A stretch of 33,326 nt of DNA from Nitrospinaceae bacterium (lineage in GTDB: Bacteria; Nitrospinota; Nitrospinia; Nitrospinales; VA-1): the NCBI GenBank assembly GCA_029261435.1, contig JAJDBI010000307.1, positions 1-33,326 on the forward strand. The letters are read 5' to 3'. The first letter of the stretch is position 1; every line of letters begins with the position of its first letter. The translations under genes and the position numbers were made by a program. Below are positions 1-9,914 of this stretch, piece after piece. Below the pieces are notes generated by a model that saw nothing but the letters and a program-made list of their open reading frames with translations, did no database searches and was not told where the DNA came from.

Positions 1-999
1 GACGATACCCCGGCTAACCTGGCGATCCTAAGGGAAACTCTTGAGCCGGAAGGTTACCAACTGGCTTTTGCGTCAAGTGGGGAAGAGGCTCTTAAAATAA
101 TTCCAGAATTGCTCCCGGACCTGGTGCTTCTTGATGTTGTGATGCCTGGAATCAATGGGTATGAAACCTGCCGAAGACTCAAGCAGGATGAAGGACTAAA
201 AAGCATTCCGATTATTTTTATCACTACAAGAAAAGAAGACGAGGATATTGCCGAGGGGTTTGAGGCAGGAGGGGTTGATTACGTTCCTAAGCCTTTCAAG
301 CATTTGGAGGTGTGTGCACGTGTTCGAACTCATCTGGATCTAAGCGAGCTGCAAAAACGGCTGGAGCAAAAAGTTAATGAAAGAACGCAACAGTTATCTG
401 AAAGTCGATTGGATGTAATCCGAAGATTAGGAAAGGCTGCGGAATATAAAGACAATGAAACAGGAATGCATGTAATACGAATGAGCCATTATAGCTGTCG
501 GCTTGCCAAAGCCCTGGGGTTGGACGATGCTCATTGCGAACTATTACTGAATGCAAGCCCCATGCATGATATCGGGAAAATTGGCATTCCAGATAAGATA
601 TTGCTAAAGCCTGGTAAGCTTGATCATGATGAATGGGCGATAATGAAAACCCACGCCAAGATGGGAGAAGATTTATTGTCAGGGGGAACCTCTGATCTTA
701 TCCTGATGTCACAGGTTATTGCCTCGACACACCATGAAAAATGGGATGGATCCGGTTACCCAAGAGGGACAAAAGGTGGGGAGATTCCCATTGAGGGCAG
801 AATCGTAGCTATCGCAGATGTGTTTGATGCCTTAACCTCCGAGCGCCCCTATAAAAAAGCCTGGACAGTCGGTGAGGCGGTTTCTTTAATGGAGCAAGGA
901 AGCGGTGAACATTTTGATCCGAAGCTCATTCCATTGTTTATAGACATCCTTCCGGAAATTATTAAAATTAAAGAACAGTTTTCAGAGACCTCTGGTTGA
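1..999 (+). CDS. Two-component response regulator with REC and HD-GYP domains (putative cyclic-di-GMP phosphodiesterase), 5' truncated by window edge
   Basis: Frame +1 is open from base 1 (DDTPANLAILRETLEPEGYQLAFASSGEEAL...DLVLLDVVMPGINGYE), so the 109 start in the ORF track is artificial. REC phosphoacceptor in LLDVVMPG; HD-GYP motifs MHDIGKIGIPDKILLKPGKL and HHEKWDGSGYP. Confidence 0.92.
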   Translation, partial: DDTPANLAILRETLEPEGYQLAFASSGEEALKIIPELLPDLVLLDVVMPGINGYETCRRLKQDEGLKSIPIIFITTRKEDEDIAEGFEAGGVDYVPKPFKHLEVCARVRTHLDLSELQKRLEQKVNERTQQLSESRLDVIRRLGKAAEYKDNETGMHVIRMSHYSCRLAKALGLDDAHCELLLNASPMHDIGKIGIPDKILLKPGKLDHDEWAIMKTHAKMGEDLLSGGTSDLILMSQVIASTHHEKWDGSGYPRGTKGGEIPIEGRIVAIADVFDALTSERPYKKAWTVGEAVSLMEQGSGEHFDPKLIPLFIDILPEIIKIKEQFSETSG

Positions 1000-1085
1000 G
1001 TTTGCGCTGGTAGATTTTACTACCCTCGAATTTTTCACCTGCCAGTAGCATAAATAAACCGCTTTTAAAAAGAAAGGATGAGGCC

Positions 1086-2129
1086 ATGACTCAAGTGAAA
1101 GCCTTTGCAGCCAAAGAACAAGCCGCACCCTTGAATGATTTTGACATTGAACGCCGCGCGGTTGGACCGGATGATGTGAGAATTGATATTGCCTTTTGCG
1201 GTGTCTGCCACAGCGATCTCCACATGGTGAATAATGATTGGGGCATCTCTGCCTACCCGATCGTTCCGGGTCATGAAATCATCGGGCATGTGACAGGTGT
1301 TGGTGCGAATGTTGAAAGTTTCAAGGAAGGTGACCGCGTGGGTGTGGGCTGTTTTGTGGACTCCTGCCGCACTTGTGAAGCCTGTAAAGTGGATCTGGAA
1401 CAATACTGTTTGAACGGATTTAAAATGACTTATGGCAGTGAAACGGATGACCCCGGTGGCTTGACGTTTGGAGGTTATTCCAAAAAAATCGTTGTCGATC
1501 AGAACTATGTAATTCGTGTGCCGGACAATCTGGATATGGCGAGTTCTGCGCCGCTCGCATGTGCTGGCATTACTACCTATTCCCCTCTCAAACACTGGAA
1601 TGTCAGGCCCGATCAAACGGTCGGTATTGTTGGTTTGGGGGGTCTCGGGCATATGGGAGTGAAATTTGCGCATGCGATGGGTGCAAGGACAATCATGGTC
1701 ACGACTTCTTCGGAAAAAGGTGAAGACGCGAAAGCGCTTGGAGCCGATGATGTCTTGCTTTCAACCGATGCGGAGCAAATGGCGGAGTGGGCTGGGAAAT
1801 TTGATTTTCTGTTGAACACTATTCCCGTTTCGCATGACATCAACCCTTATATTAATTTGCTTAAGTTTGATTCCACCATGTGTATTGTTGGAGCGATTGG
1901 AGAGTTTAAGTCTCTGCAAAGTCCGCAAATGGTTTTTGGACGTCGTGCGATTGCGGGTTCGCTGATCGGGGGAATCAAGGAAACGCAGGAAATGTTTGAT
2001 TTCTGTGGTGAGCACAATATCACTTCTGATGTCGAAGTGATTTCAATGCAGAGTATTAATGAGTCTTACAAACGGATGCAAAAATCCGATGTGAAATACC
2101 GCTTTGTGATTGATTTAAAAACTTTGTAG
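1086..2129 (+). CDS. Zinc-dependent NAD(P) alcohol dehydrogenase (YahK/CAD-like MDR family)
   Basis: CGVCHSDLH, GHEIIGHVTGVG, four-Cys structural zinc motif (CRTCEACKVDLEQYC), GLGGLGHMGVKFA Rossmann motif; upstream AAAGAAAGGATGAGG ribosome-binding region. Confidence 0.93.
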   Translation: MTQVKAFAAKEQAAPLNDFDIERRAVGPDDVRIDIAFCGVCHSDLHMVNNDWGISAYPIVPGHEIIGHVTGVGANVESFKEGDRVGVGCFVDSCRTCEACKVDLEQYCLNGFKMTYGSETDDPGGLTFGGYSKKIVVDQNYVIRVPDNLDMASSAPLACAGITTYSPLKHWNVRPDQTVGIVGLGGLGHMGVKFAHAMGARTIMVTTSSEKGEDAKALGADDVLLSTDAEQMAEWAGKFDFLLNTIPVSHDINPYINLLKFDSTMCIVGAIGEFKSLQSPQMVFGRRAIAGSLIGGIKETQEMFDFCGEHNITSDVEVISMQSINESYKRMQKSDVKYRFVIDLKTL

Positions 2130-2142
2130 TAGAGCCGAGTGT

Positions 2143-4116
2143 TTATTTTTCTACGGATGGGTTTAATAGGTACCCATGAATACCATTAAAGTAACTAACT
2201 TGTTCGAATAAATGGAACTTTTCAGAAACTTCATTCCACCCCTGTTTCAATGGAGTTAATGTGAAAAAGATCTTCCATTTAAAAGGTTCCTCATTTCTGG
2301 AATGTCGAAACAAAAAATGTGGATGGGTCCTTTCCCATACAAGATTTCCATTTTCTTCCCGGTAGACGCCAAATAAATGATTGAGTGGAAAAGATTGAAG
2401 GGTTTCATTTTTTGAGTATAAGCCCACTCCTGACATCTGAGGATGTTTCTTCGCTGAGGCGTAAAAGATAAAGTCTTTACCTTCAGACGGAATGCGATAA
2501 GTCAGGGGCGTAGGGATCAATGCATTTTCGTTGATGTTTTTTTGTATTTGCAAGGACTGCTGTCCCAAAAAATTATGTTCCTGGTTTTTAAGCAAGGAGA
2601 CCTCTGAATTTTTGAGTTTTCTCCACTGCCTGAAAAACTTGTCATCTTCCTCCTGACGTGGCAAAGGGACAGCATTGACGTTCATTCTATATATTTTCAC
2701 CTGACCTATTTTAGCTACCACTTTCATCAAAGATACAGGAAGGGCAGGAGTTTGTTTTCCAAAGGCGCTGGATATAAGGCTGACGTCAGTGGCACGGTGA
2801 CCGAGGTAGAGGATTCCATCAAGTTGGCGATCTTGAAAAATGTTGAGCATGTTTTTTGCAACCAATGGCTCCAGGTTACGGCGCAACACCATATCGTCGA
2901 AAGAAATCACCAGCAAATCGTGTTCGGTAGTTTCGCTCTTTACATAACGAAGTACTTCGCGCGACTCTGTCATGGTGGCGAACTTGATATCTCTCTTACT
3001 CAGGTAGTCAGAGGCGTGGCTAAAAAAAGATGGGATAATGAGTGCCAGACCTAACGAAACAGTTAATACCTTGTTGAAATAATGCGGCATAAAACGGCAT
3101 AAGAATTCGATTCCTTTGTCGATCCCCAAACCGGCGAGCAGAAAATAAAAAGGAAGAAGGTATGCATAAATCCTTGCGGGCCCCAGCATGCCGGTGAGAA
3201 TCACTAGTAAAACAGGGGTAAAGAGAAGGGTCAAAAAAAAACCGCGTTGGGTTCTATTGAGTGTCCATAATCCATAAAGAACGGGAAGGTAAAGCCACAA
3301 ACCCCAGGGTTGAGCGAGGCTCCAGGCAGTTTCCTGATACTGCTGTAGTGTTCCTGCCGATAAGTCGGTGTTTGTGTAGACTTTAAGGAATTTTTTGTAG
3401 GCCTCAATTCCTAAGACTAAATCATCGTAAATTATTAAGAAATATCCAGACGTCAGTGTTGCCAGAAATATAAAAGGAAGAAGTTTTTTTCCTAGATGAG
3501 TCCATGAAATAGAGATCTTAGGGTTTCTTGTTTCCCACAGAACAAAAATAAATGCCAGTCCACAGGCGGTTAAAAAATAAGCGTTGCTTGGTATCGTGAT
3601 GCAAAGGCCTAGCCCAGAAAAGATTAAAATCAAGGCTCCTTTATCGTAAGACTTATCCTCCAAAAGCAGAATCATTCCAAAAACAAAAGCGAGAGCGAGT
3701 AATTCAGAAAATGCGTACCCTCTCCCATGCTGAGCCCAGTGAAAATGGAGAGTCGACCCTATCGTCAGGAGAGAGGCGTATGCCGCAACCCGGCCATTCC
3801 AGAGTTTTTGCCCCAGGGTGTGGATTAGAACAATTGTAAGGATTGCTGCGAAGAAAACCGGAAGTCTAAATGCAACTTCATTTTCCCCGAATATTTTCAT
3901 TGATGCATTGGATAAGATCGAAAAAAGGGTGTGCTGATTGGGTCCTGCGTATTGGGTTAAAAGGTGGGTTGGTGTGGAGGAGACGTGCTCAAGGTAGCTT
4001 ACTGTCTCATCTCCTTTAAGGCGAGCCTTGAGTCCCGGCAGACATAGCAGGGCGAAGAAAAATGCCCATATAGAGGATGTTGTCCATGAATATTTGTTTT
4101 TGTCAGGTGATATCAA
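2143..4116 (-). CDS. Multi-pass membrane glycosyltransferase, GT39/ArnT-PMT-like
   Basis: 657 aa with many hydrophobic helices; N-terminal LKGDETVSYLEHVSSTPTHLL and AFRLPVFFAAILTI resemble the acidic loop and following helix of GT-C family (PMT_2) enzymes. Confidence 0.7.
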   Translation of the reverse strand: MISPDKNKYSWTTSSIWAFFFALLCLPGLKARLKGDETVSYLEHVSSTPTHLLTQYAGPNQHTLFSILSNASMKIFGENEVAFRLPVFFAAILTIVLIHTLGQKLWNGRVAAYASLLTIGSTLHFHWAQHGRGYAFSELLALAFVFGMILLLEDKSYDKGALILIFSGLGLCITIPSNAYFLTACGLAFIFVLWETRNPKISISWTHLGKKLLPFIFLATLTSGYFLIIYDDLVLGIEAYKKFLKVYTNTDLSAGTLQQYQETAWSLAQPWGLWLYLPVLYGLWTLNRTQRGFFLTLLFTPVLLVILTGMLGPARIYAYLLPFYFLLAGLGIDKGIEFLCRFMPHYFNKVLTVSLGLALIIPSFFSHASDYLSKRDIKFATMTESREVLRYVKSETTEHDLLVISFDDMVLRRNLEPLVAKNMLNIFQDRQLDGILYLGHRATDVSLISSAFGKQTPALPVSLMKVVAKIGQVKIYRMNVNAVPLPRQEEDDKFFRQWRKLKNSEVSLLKNQEHNFLGQQSLQIQKNINENALIPTPLTYRIPSEGKDFIFYASAKKHPQMSGVGLYSKNETLQSFPLNHLFGVYREENGNLVWERTHPHFLFRHSRNEEPFKWKIFFTLTPLKQGWNEVSEKFHLFEQVSYFNGIHGYLLNPSVEK

Positions 4117-4220
4117 ATTTAAAAAGTAAAAAAATAGAGTCTGGTTAGTTTGAAATGAAAATGGGATCGGTGAAATTTTGAGCAGAGATTTTCTAAATGA
4201 ACACTAAGCTCAGAGTGGCC

Positions 4221-4532
4221 TTAAAAAGAAGAGCCTTCTACACTAATTAAGAATAAGCAAGTACCCTTAAAACAAATAATACCAGACTCTTGATAAATTA
4301 TAACCTCAAAGGGGTAGAAAGGGCATGTGATATCTTTTTTTGTTCCTCTCTCGTATTGAATAGTTTTATTTTTCAAGTCCAACCAGTAAGGGTTTATCCC
4401 CAACCTAAGTTTTTCCATCGCATCATTGATTTTATTCCGGGGATATATTTTCACCATAGGCTCTATATGTTTCCTTGAAGCAAACTCCAGAAAAATCTCC
4501 ATAGAATTTGGACTTTTCAGTAGACTCGCCAA
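4221..4532 (-). pseudogene. Decayed C-terminal fragment of a zinc alcohol dehydrogenase
   Basis: Residues MEIFLEFASRKHIEPMVKIYPRNKINDAMEKLRLGINPYW match the typical MDR/ADH C-terminus (LEFAxRHxIxPxVExxPLxxxNEAxExLRxGxxRYR). An in-frame TAA sits two codons upstream of the TTG start; the catalytic and Rossmann regions are absent and the tail after NPYW is unrelated. Confidence 0.6.
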
Positions 4533-4584
4533 AAATTAAATAACAGACTGGCTAATTATTGTCGCTCACATTTGTCCAGTGTAT

Positions 4585-5451
4585 CTACTTTTTAAGAAGA
4601 TAAGAAACTCTCAGTCCACTGGTGTAGGCATCGGCCCAGTGCGAAGATTTTTTTTGTTCGGGGGTGAGCAGGTCGTGATAAGTGCAGGGCCGGGTTTGGT
4701 ATTCGCTCCAGTCTATTAGACTGTAAGGCATTCTTAATGACTGGAACCAGACTTCTAAAAGTGCTGTGGTGGGCAGGGTGATGAGGCTGAGGTCTTTGTC
4801 TTTATGTGGAAACGAATGGGGTAAGCGGTAATCTTTTTTCCCCGGTTGAGTCAAGGCGGTGAGCATCATTGGCAGTTTAAGGTTTTCTTCGTTCATTGCG
4901 CTATAAACTTCTGGTGCTTCTTTCCCCTGAATAGCCGCATAGGCGGCGGTGAAGGTATCAATAATAACCGTTTCTTTCGCCACTTTCTGCATGAGGTTCA
5001 GCAGTCTATAAGGTTCGACCATATAATAGAGTGTGCCAAGGCAGAGCACAGTATCAAAACTTCCTTCCTCCAGACTTTCCAGATAACGAAACGCATCATC
5101 AACATGCAGGTTATAGCTGGATTGAGAAACCTGTGATTGCTGGAACAGTTTCTGTCCGCGTTCGATGGTTTTTTCTTCTGTATCTATCCCCTGAACAAAC
5201 TCCGCCTCGAGTTCAAGAGCTGCGTACATGAAGGTCCCCATATGCGAGCCGATATCGAGAATTCTTTTGCCTTTTATACAATTTTGATTGCGCGTCAGCA
5301 GGTTATCTACCCTCGCATTGAGGCATTCAAAACTATAAGGGATGGCCCAACGGGTCTGCCGAGTTTCGTTGGTCAAAAAGGGAGAGTCTTCGGAAAATAT
5401 AATGGGAGCTTTTTTCATTGCGGTCCTTAAAGGCAAATTTTTCAATTCCAC
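4585..5451 (-). CDS. Class I SAM-dependent methyltransferase
   Basis: KGKRILDIGSHMGTFMYAALELEAEFVQGIDTEEKTIERGQKLF (motif I and acidic motif II), SFDTVLCLGTLYYMVEPYRLL. The start may be the internal Met of MKKAPII. Confidence 0.8.
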   Translation of the reverse strand: MELKNLPLRTAMKKAPIIFSEDSPFLTNETRQTRWAIPYSFECLNARVDNLLTRNQNCIKGKRILDIGSHMGTFMYAALELEAEFVQGIDTEEKTIERGQKLFQQSQVSQSSYNLHVDDAFRYLESLEEGSFDTVLCLGTLYYMVEPYRLLNLMQKVAKETVIIDTFTAAYAAIQGKEAPEVYSAMNEENLKLPMMLTALTQPGKKDYRLPHSFPHKDKDLSLITLPTTALLEVWFQSLRMPYSLIDWSEYQTRPCTYHDLLTPEQKKSSHWADAYTSGLRVSYLLKK

Positions 5452-5461
5452 CCTTTTAAAG

Positions 5462-5477
5462 CAAGCCAGCTGGCTTG
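5462..5477. repeat. 16-bp perfect palindrome CAAGCCAGCTGGCTTG in a divergent intergenic region
   Basis: CAAGCCAG is followed directly by its reverse complement CTGGCTTG, 11 bp beyond the methyltransferase ORF start. Confidence 0.6.
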
Positions 5478-5783
5478 TAAAGCACCATTTTTAAAGGACT
5501 TTATGGTGGTAAGAGGGGGAGTGAATTGGAATGCTATAAGCTATTGATTTAATTGGTCTAATCTGTTTTAATGTTCTATGTTATTGAAATTTTGGTTCTT
5601 ATTTATTGCAGGTTGTGCGGTAAAGAGCTGAAAAACATTCAACTTTAGATAACATGTTGAATCTAATGCGGTTGTCTTATTTGCACCCAAAATGTAATGC
5701 TTTCGTACTTGTTTTACAGCGATGTTCACCCGATAATAAATGTATTCCCTATTTAAGAAAAAATCTCAGGTGAGAAGATAGTT

Positions 5784-6551
5784 ATGTCTTCTGTTTTACA
5801 GATTTTGAGTCCGCAAGCTGAGGAGTTACAGGCCAGAAGGCGTGAGCTGGCAGACCTGCGCCGTAAACTTGCAGACAAAGAGCTTGAACTTTCCACTGAA
5901 AATGCACAACTGCATCTTTTCGAGCGCCGTTATCAAAGTGTAGTCGGACAGATGTATGCTGAGCTGGATCAGGTTAAGGCGCAGGTATTGGGTTTGGCCT
6001 CCAAGATTTTCCCCAAGGCCGATAATTTCAGGGAGGAAGCCGAATCCGCTCGCGAGCAGGCTCGAGAATTTCATGAAGAAAGCCCAGAAGAGAAGAAGCC
6101 CAAAGAATTTAATCCCCCCGAAAACTTAAAAAAACTGTTTCGCCGTGTGGCAAAAAGAATTCATCCCGATTTAGCTTCATCTGCAGCTGAACGCGAGCGC
6201 AGGCATGAACTGATGGCAAAGCTCAATCAGGCTTATGATGGATTGGATGAGGAGGTTATTCGTTCCATCCTGATGGAATGGGAAGCGGAAGAACCTGCCC
6301 ATGACAAACTGGAGCTGGGTGAGCAGCTGGTTCGAGTGGTGAGTCAGGTTGCTCAGGTACGAAAACGCTTGTATGAGATTTCCGATGAATTGGAAGACCT
6401 GACGCTGACTGAAATGTTTCAGTTGAAAAAGAATATAGAATCTGCCGAGTTGGAAGGGCGCGACCTGCTTCAGGAAATTGCCGATGACCTCGAAGAGAAA
6501 ATTAGAGAGACCAAAACCCGGATTCGGGATTTGGCTTATGACTTTATTTGA
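5784..6551 (+). CDS. J-domain protein with flanking coiled-coil regions (DnaJ-like co-chaperone)
   Basis: ENLKKLFRRVAKRIHPDLASSAAERERRHELMAKLNQAYDGLD is a J-domain helix II-HPD-helix III pattern; heptad-rich charged N- and C-terminal segments. Confidence 0.8.
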   Translation: MSSVLQILSPQAEELQARRRELADLRRKLADKELELSTENAQLHLFERRYQSVVGQMYAELDQVKAQVLGLASKIFPKADNFREEAESAREQAREFHEESPEEKKPKEFNPPENLKKLFRRVAKRIHPDLASSAAERERRHELMAKLNQAYDGLDEEVIRSILMEWEAEEPAHDKLELGEQLVRVVSQVAQVRKRLYEISDELEDLTLTEMFQLKKNIESAELEGRDLLQEIADDLEEKIRETKTRIRDLAYDFI

Positions 6552-6563
6552 TGAGCTACCCTT

Positions 6564-8912
6564 ATGAATAAACCAGTTGCCATAGAAAATATCGGAAACG
6601 ATGTGGACTTGCACGCTCTGCCGAGGACCCATGCGGGTACTGCCAGAGAGTTGCCAGAGGTTTATTATAAAAATGGCAAGGGATCTGTAGATCGTGTTGA
6701 TCGAAAAAACCTCGATACCTGGTTTCGCGAAGCGCGTCAGGGGAAACCGCAGGCTCAATATAACCTTGGTGTGGTTTATTTTAAGGGAGTGGGTGTACTG
6801 GCCGACCATGTGGAGGCGTTCAAGTGGTTCACTAAAGCTGCAGACAAAGGATCCGCACCGGGCCAGGGTTTTCTCGGTGTGATGTACGAAAATGGATTAG
6901 GTGTAGACCAGGATAATGAAATGAGTTTGCACTGGTACCAGAAAGCCGCAGAACAGGAAGATGCTACTGCGCAATTCAATCTTGCCAGAATGTATCATCA
7001 GGGCAAGGGTACGAACAAGGCTCCCGAAAAAGCCGCAAAATGGTTTGAGAAAGCGGCGGAAAAAAATAATAACACAGCCCAGAATATGTTGGGGGTGCTT
7101 TATGAAAATGGAGATGGGGTTCCTCAGGACTATAACCAGGCCGAGTCGTGGTATCGCAAAGCGGCATTGAGCGGCAACGAAGCCGGACTCTATAACCTTG
7201 GCGATCTTTATGAACGAGGAAAAGGAGTTGTGGAAGACCAGGGGCTTGCCGCACGCTGGTTCCGAAAAGCGGCTTTAAGTGGATTGGATATAGCCCAATT
7301 TAAATTGGGCACGCTTTACTATTGTGGTGATGGGGTTGACCATGAGCCGAAAAAAGCTCTGCAATGGTTTTGCAGTGCGGCAGAACAGGGGCACCCACAT
7401 GCCAGACATTTCCTTGAAACCACCTCACCAGATTTTAAACCGACCGCTGAAGACCTTTATAAAAAAGGCCAGTACTTTTTTGGGCAGAAAGAATATGAAG
7501 AGGCTTTTTTATGGCTAAGAAGATCTGCCAATTTGAATTATGCTCCGGCGCAAAACTCACTCGGTTTGCTTTGCGATTATGGTAAGGGATGTGACAGAAA
7601 TCCACTCTTGGCGTTGGAGTTTTATCAGAGGGCGGGAGATCATGAACAGGCTTTATTCAATTTGGGAATGCTTTATTTTCTGGGTGATGGGATTGACAGG
7701 GATGAACAAAAGGCGTTCTCCTGTTTTCAGCGCTCTGCCAAAGAGAATGAAACCCGTGCCCAGGTTTTTCTTGGCATCCTCTATGAGAATGGCAGAGGGA
7801 TTGAGCAGGACCTCCCGTTAGCAGTGAATTGCTACCGCAAGGCGGCCTGGCAAGGGGATGCTTTCGCCCGGTTTCATCTGGCACGCATGTATTATCACGG
7901 AAAAGGTGTCTCCTCCGATCATGCTCAGGCATTGCACTGGTATCATAAGGCTGCAGATCAAGGATATTCGCTGGCACAGTACAATCTGGGGAGGTTGTAT
8001 TTGAACGGAGAAGGATCTTCCGTTGATACCGAAAAAGCGATTTTCTGGTTTATGAAAGCCGCTGAGCAGGGCCATGAATATGCACAATACAGTCTTGGTA
8101 AAATATTCTTTGGCAAAAATGGTAGCGAGCAGGAAAAGGCGTTGTTCTGGTTTCAGAAATCAGCCGGACAGGGAAACCATTTGGCGCAAAATTATCTGGG
8201 ACAGATTTTTGAAAACAGTAAAGACGAAGAAGCTGCCAATTGGTATCGAAAGGCGGCCGAGCAGGGAAATCGCCAAGCAAGTGAAAGCCTGGGGCGAATG
8301 TATTTTGTTGGCAAAGGTGTGACTAAAGATTTTGAAGAGGCTGCGAATTGGTACCGGAAATCCACTCCAAAAAACACAGGAAATGAATGGGACAACTGTT
8401 CATCTGAAAGAACGGATATCGGCTGGTTACGTAAAGCGGCTCTTAAAGGGCATGCCCGGGCGCAGAATCGACTGGCGGAAATTTATGAGCAGGGAACAGG
8501 AGTATCCAAAAGTTACAAAGAAAGCCTGAAATGGTATACCCGTGCGGCCAATCAGGGGGATGATCAGGCTCAGCTAAATCTGGGTCGGTTGCTGAAAGCC
8601 TCGGGCGCATCGGCAGAAGCGTTGGTATGGTTCCTTAAGGCTGGCGAACAGGGAAACTATCTTGCTCAGGTGGAATTGGGCAATCACTATCAGAGAAGTG
8701 TCGATGATGACCAGGCTTTCAAATGGTTTCGTCTTGCTGCCGAACATGGTCATAGTTCAGCGCAATATCAGCTAGGATTAATGTACCGCAATGGACGAGG
8801 CACATCCGTTGATTTTCAGGAAGCCATCCACTGGCTTCGCCGCTCGGCTGAGCAAGATCACTTGCCTGCTATCGGTGCTCTGCAAAAACTTGAACACTCC
8901 TTAAAAGTATAA
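6564..8912 (+). CDS. Sel1-like repeat protein, 782 aa
   Basis: Many ~36-aa repeats of AxxxLGxxYxxGxGVxxDxxxAxxWxxKAAxxG type, e.g. AQYNLGVVYFKGVGVLADHVEAFKWFTKAADKG. Starts 12 bp after the J-domain gene. Confidence 0.93.
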   Translation: MNKPVAIENIGNDVDLHALPRTHAGTARELPEVYYKNGKGSVDRVDRKNLDTWFREARQGKPQAQYNLGVVYFKGVGVLADHVEAFKWFTKAADKGSAPGQGFLGVMYENGLGVDQDNEMSLHWYQKAAEQEDATAQFNLARMYHQGKGTNKAPEKAAKWFEKAAEKNNNTAQNMLGVLYENGDGVPQDYNQAESWYRKAALSGNEAGLYNLGDLYERGKGVVEDQGLAARWFRKAALSGLDIAQFKLGTLYYCGDGVDHEPKKALQWFCSAAEQGHPHARHFLETTSPDFKPTAEDLYKKGQYFFGQKEYEEAFLWLRRSANLNYAPAQNSLGLLCDYGKGCDRNPLLALEFYQRAGDHEQALFNLGMLYFLGDGIDRDEQKAFSCFQRSAKENETRAQVFLGILYENGRGIEQDLPLAVNCYRKAAWQGDAFARFHLARMYYHGKGVSSDHAQALHWYHKAADQGYSLAQYNLGRLYLNGEGSSVDTEKAIFWFMKAAEQGHEYAQYSLGKIFFGKNGSEQEKALFWFQKSAGQGNHLAQNYLGQIFENSKDEEAANWYRKAAEQGNRQASESLGRMYFVGKGVTKDFEEAANWYRKSTPKNTGNEWDNCSSERTDIGWLRKAALKGHARAQNRLAEIYEQGTGVSKSYKESLKWYTRAANQGDDQAQLNLGRLLKASGASAEALVWFLKAGEQGNYLAQVELGNHYQRSVDDDQAFKWFRLAAEHGHSSAQYQLGLMYRNGRGTSVDFQEAIHWLRRSAEQDHLPAIGALQKLEHSLKV

Positions 8913-9044
8913 ATCCCAACTAATTTAGACCTGTTTTTTTGTAAGTTTTGCCCCTTTGAGGCGACACTTTATTGTGCTACGATTTGTTTGTTAATTTATA
9001 TGTAGTTATCTATATGTTTCTATATATGGAATGGGGGAGGGGGT

Positions 9045-9914
9045 ATGAGAGGAAGTGTGAGGGGTTGGGTCGGGTTGGTTTTGTTTCTGGCCGTGAGTTT
9101 CCCCTTTGCAGTTGCTGCGGATACCGGACCCCGGATCCAGATCGTCGGGTCGACCACGGTTTTACCTGTGGTTTCAAGATCAGCACAAAAATTCATGGAA
9201 TCATCATCCAGCCGTATTCTGGTCAACGCTGGCGGCTCGGGAGTGGGAATACATTCTGTGGCCGGGGGGCGCGCTGATATTGGCATGGCATCGCGCGGTA
9301 TTTCCCCAGACGAGAATAAACGGTTCGAGAAGTCCTATCTAATAGTTCATTCAGTGGGGCTTGATGCGGTGGCCTGCGTGGTTTCGTCTGAAATTTTTCA
9401 AGCCGGGGTCAGACGATTAACGGCTCGGCAGATTGCCGGGATATATTTGGGGGAAATTCGCAACTGGAAAGAGGTTGGAGGGCCGAATAGAAAGATTGTG
9501 GTTGTCGATAAGGAACGGCATCGAGGAACCCGCCATGTTTTCATGCAATATATTTTTGGAAATGCCTCGCAAAGAACGCCGGGAACGCTTTTGGTAACCG
9601 GATCAAATAATGAGGAGCAGGCCAAGATAGCGCAAAGTGACTCGGCCATTGGTATGTTGTCTTTCAACTGGATGAATGATGATGTAAAAGCAGTGTCGAT
9701 CCTAGACCAGGGGAAAGAAATTCTGCCGACCTGGGAAGCGGTCAGGCAGGGAAGTTATCCGATTGTTCGAAAATTGAATTTCATAACAGCCGGACAACCG
9801 AAGGGTGAAATTAAAGCTTTTATAGATTTTGTCAAAGGTCCAGAAGGCCAAAAAATAGTTGCAGAAAGTGGTTATATCCCTATTGGAAACCCTAAATCTA
9901 AAAGGCTGAATTAA
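9045..9914 (+). CDS. pstS: Phosphate ABC transporter substrate-binding protein
   Basis: Signal peptide MRGSVRGWVGLVLFLAVSFPFAVAA; IQIVGSTTVLPVVSRSAQKFM, NAGGSGVGIHSVAGGRADIGMASRGI; followed by permease and ATPase genes. Upstream GGGGGAGGGGG Shine-Dalgarno-like tract. Confidence 0.92.
   Translation: MRGSVRGWVGLVLFLAVSFPFAVAADTGPRIQIVGSTTVLPVVSRSAQKFMESSSSRILVNAGGSGVGIHSVAGGRADIGMASRGISPDENKRFEKSYLIVHSVGLDAVACVVSSEIFQAGVRRLTARQIAGIYLGEIRNWKEVGGPNRKIVVVDKERHRGTRHVFMQYIFGNASQRTPGTLLVTGSNNEEQAKIAQSDSAIGMLSFNWMNDDVKAVSILDQGKEILPTWEAVRQGSYPIVRKLNFITAGQPKGEIKAFIDFVKGPEGQKIVAESGYIPIGNPKSKRLN

Noticed and set aside
1065-1673. 202-aa minus-strand ORF opposite the ADH gene
   Set aside because: Lies wholly antisense to a well-supported ADH; translated sequence has no recognisable domain. 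Treated as a shadow ORF.
8913-9044. Pho box upstream of pstS
   Set aside because: The AT-rich leader has no convincing pair of CTGTCAT-like half sites, so not claimed.
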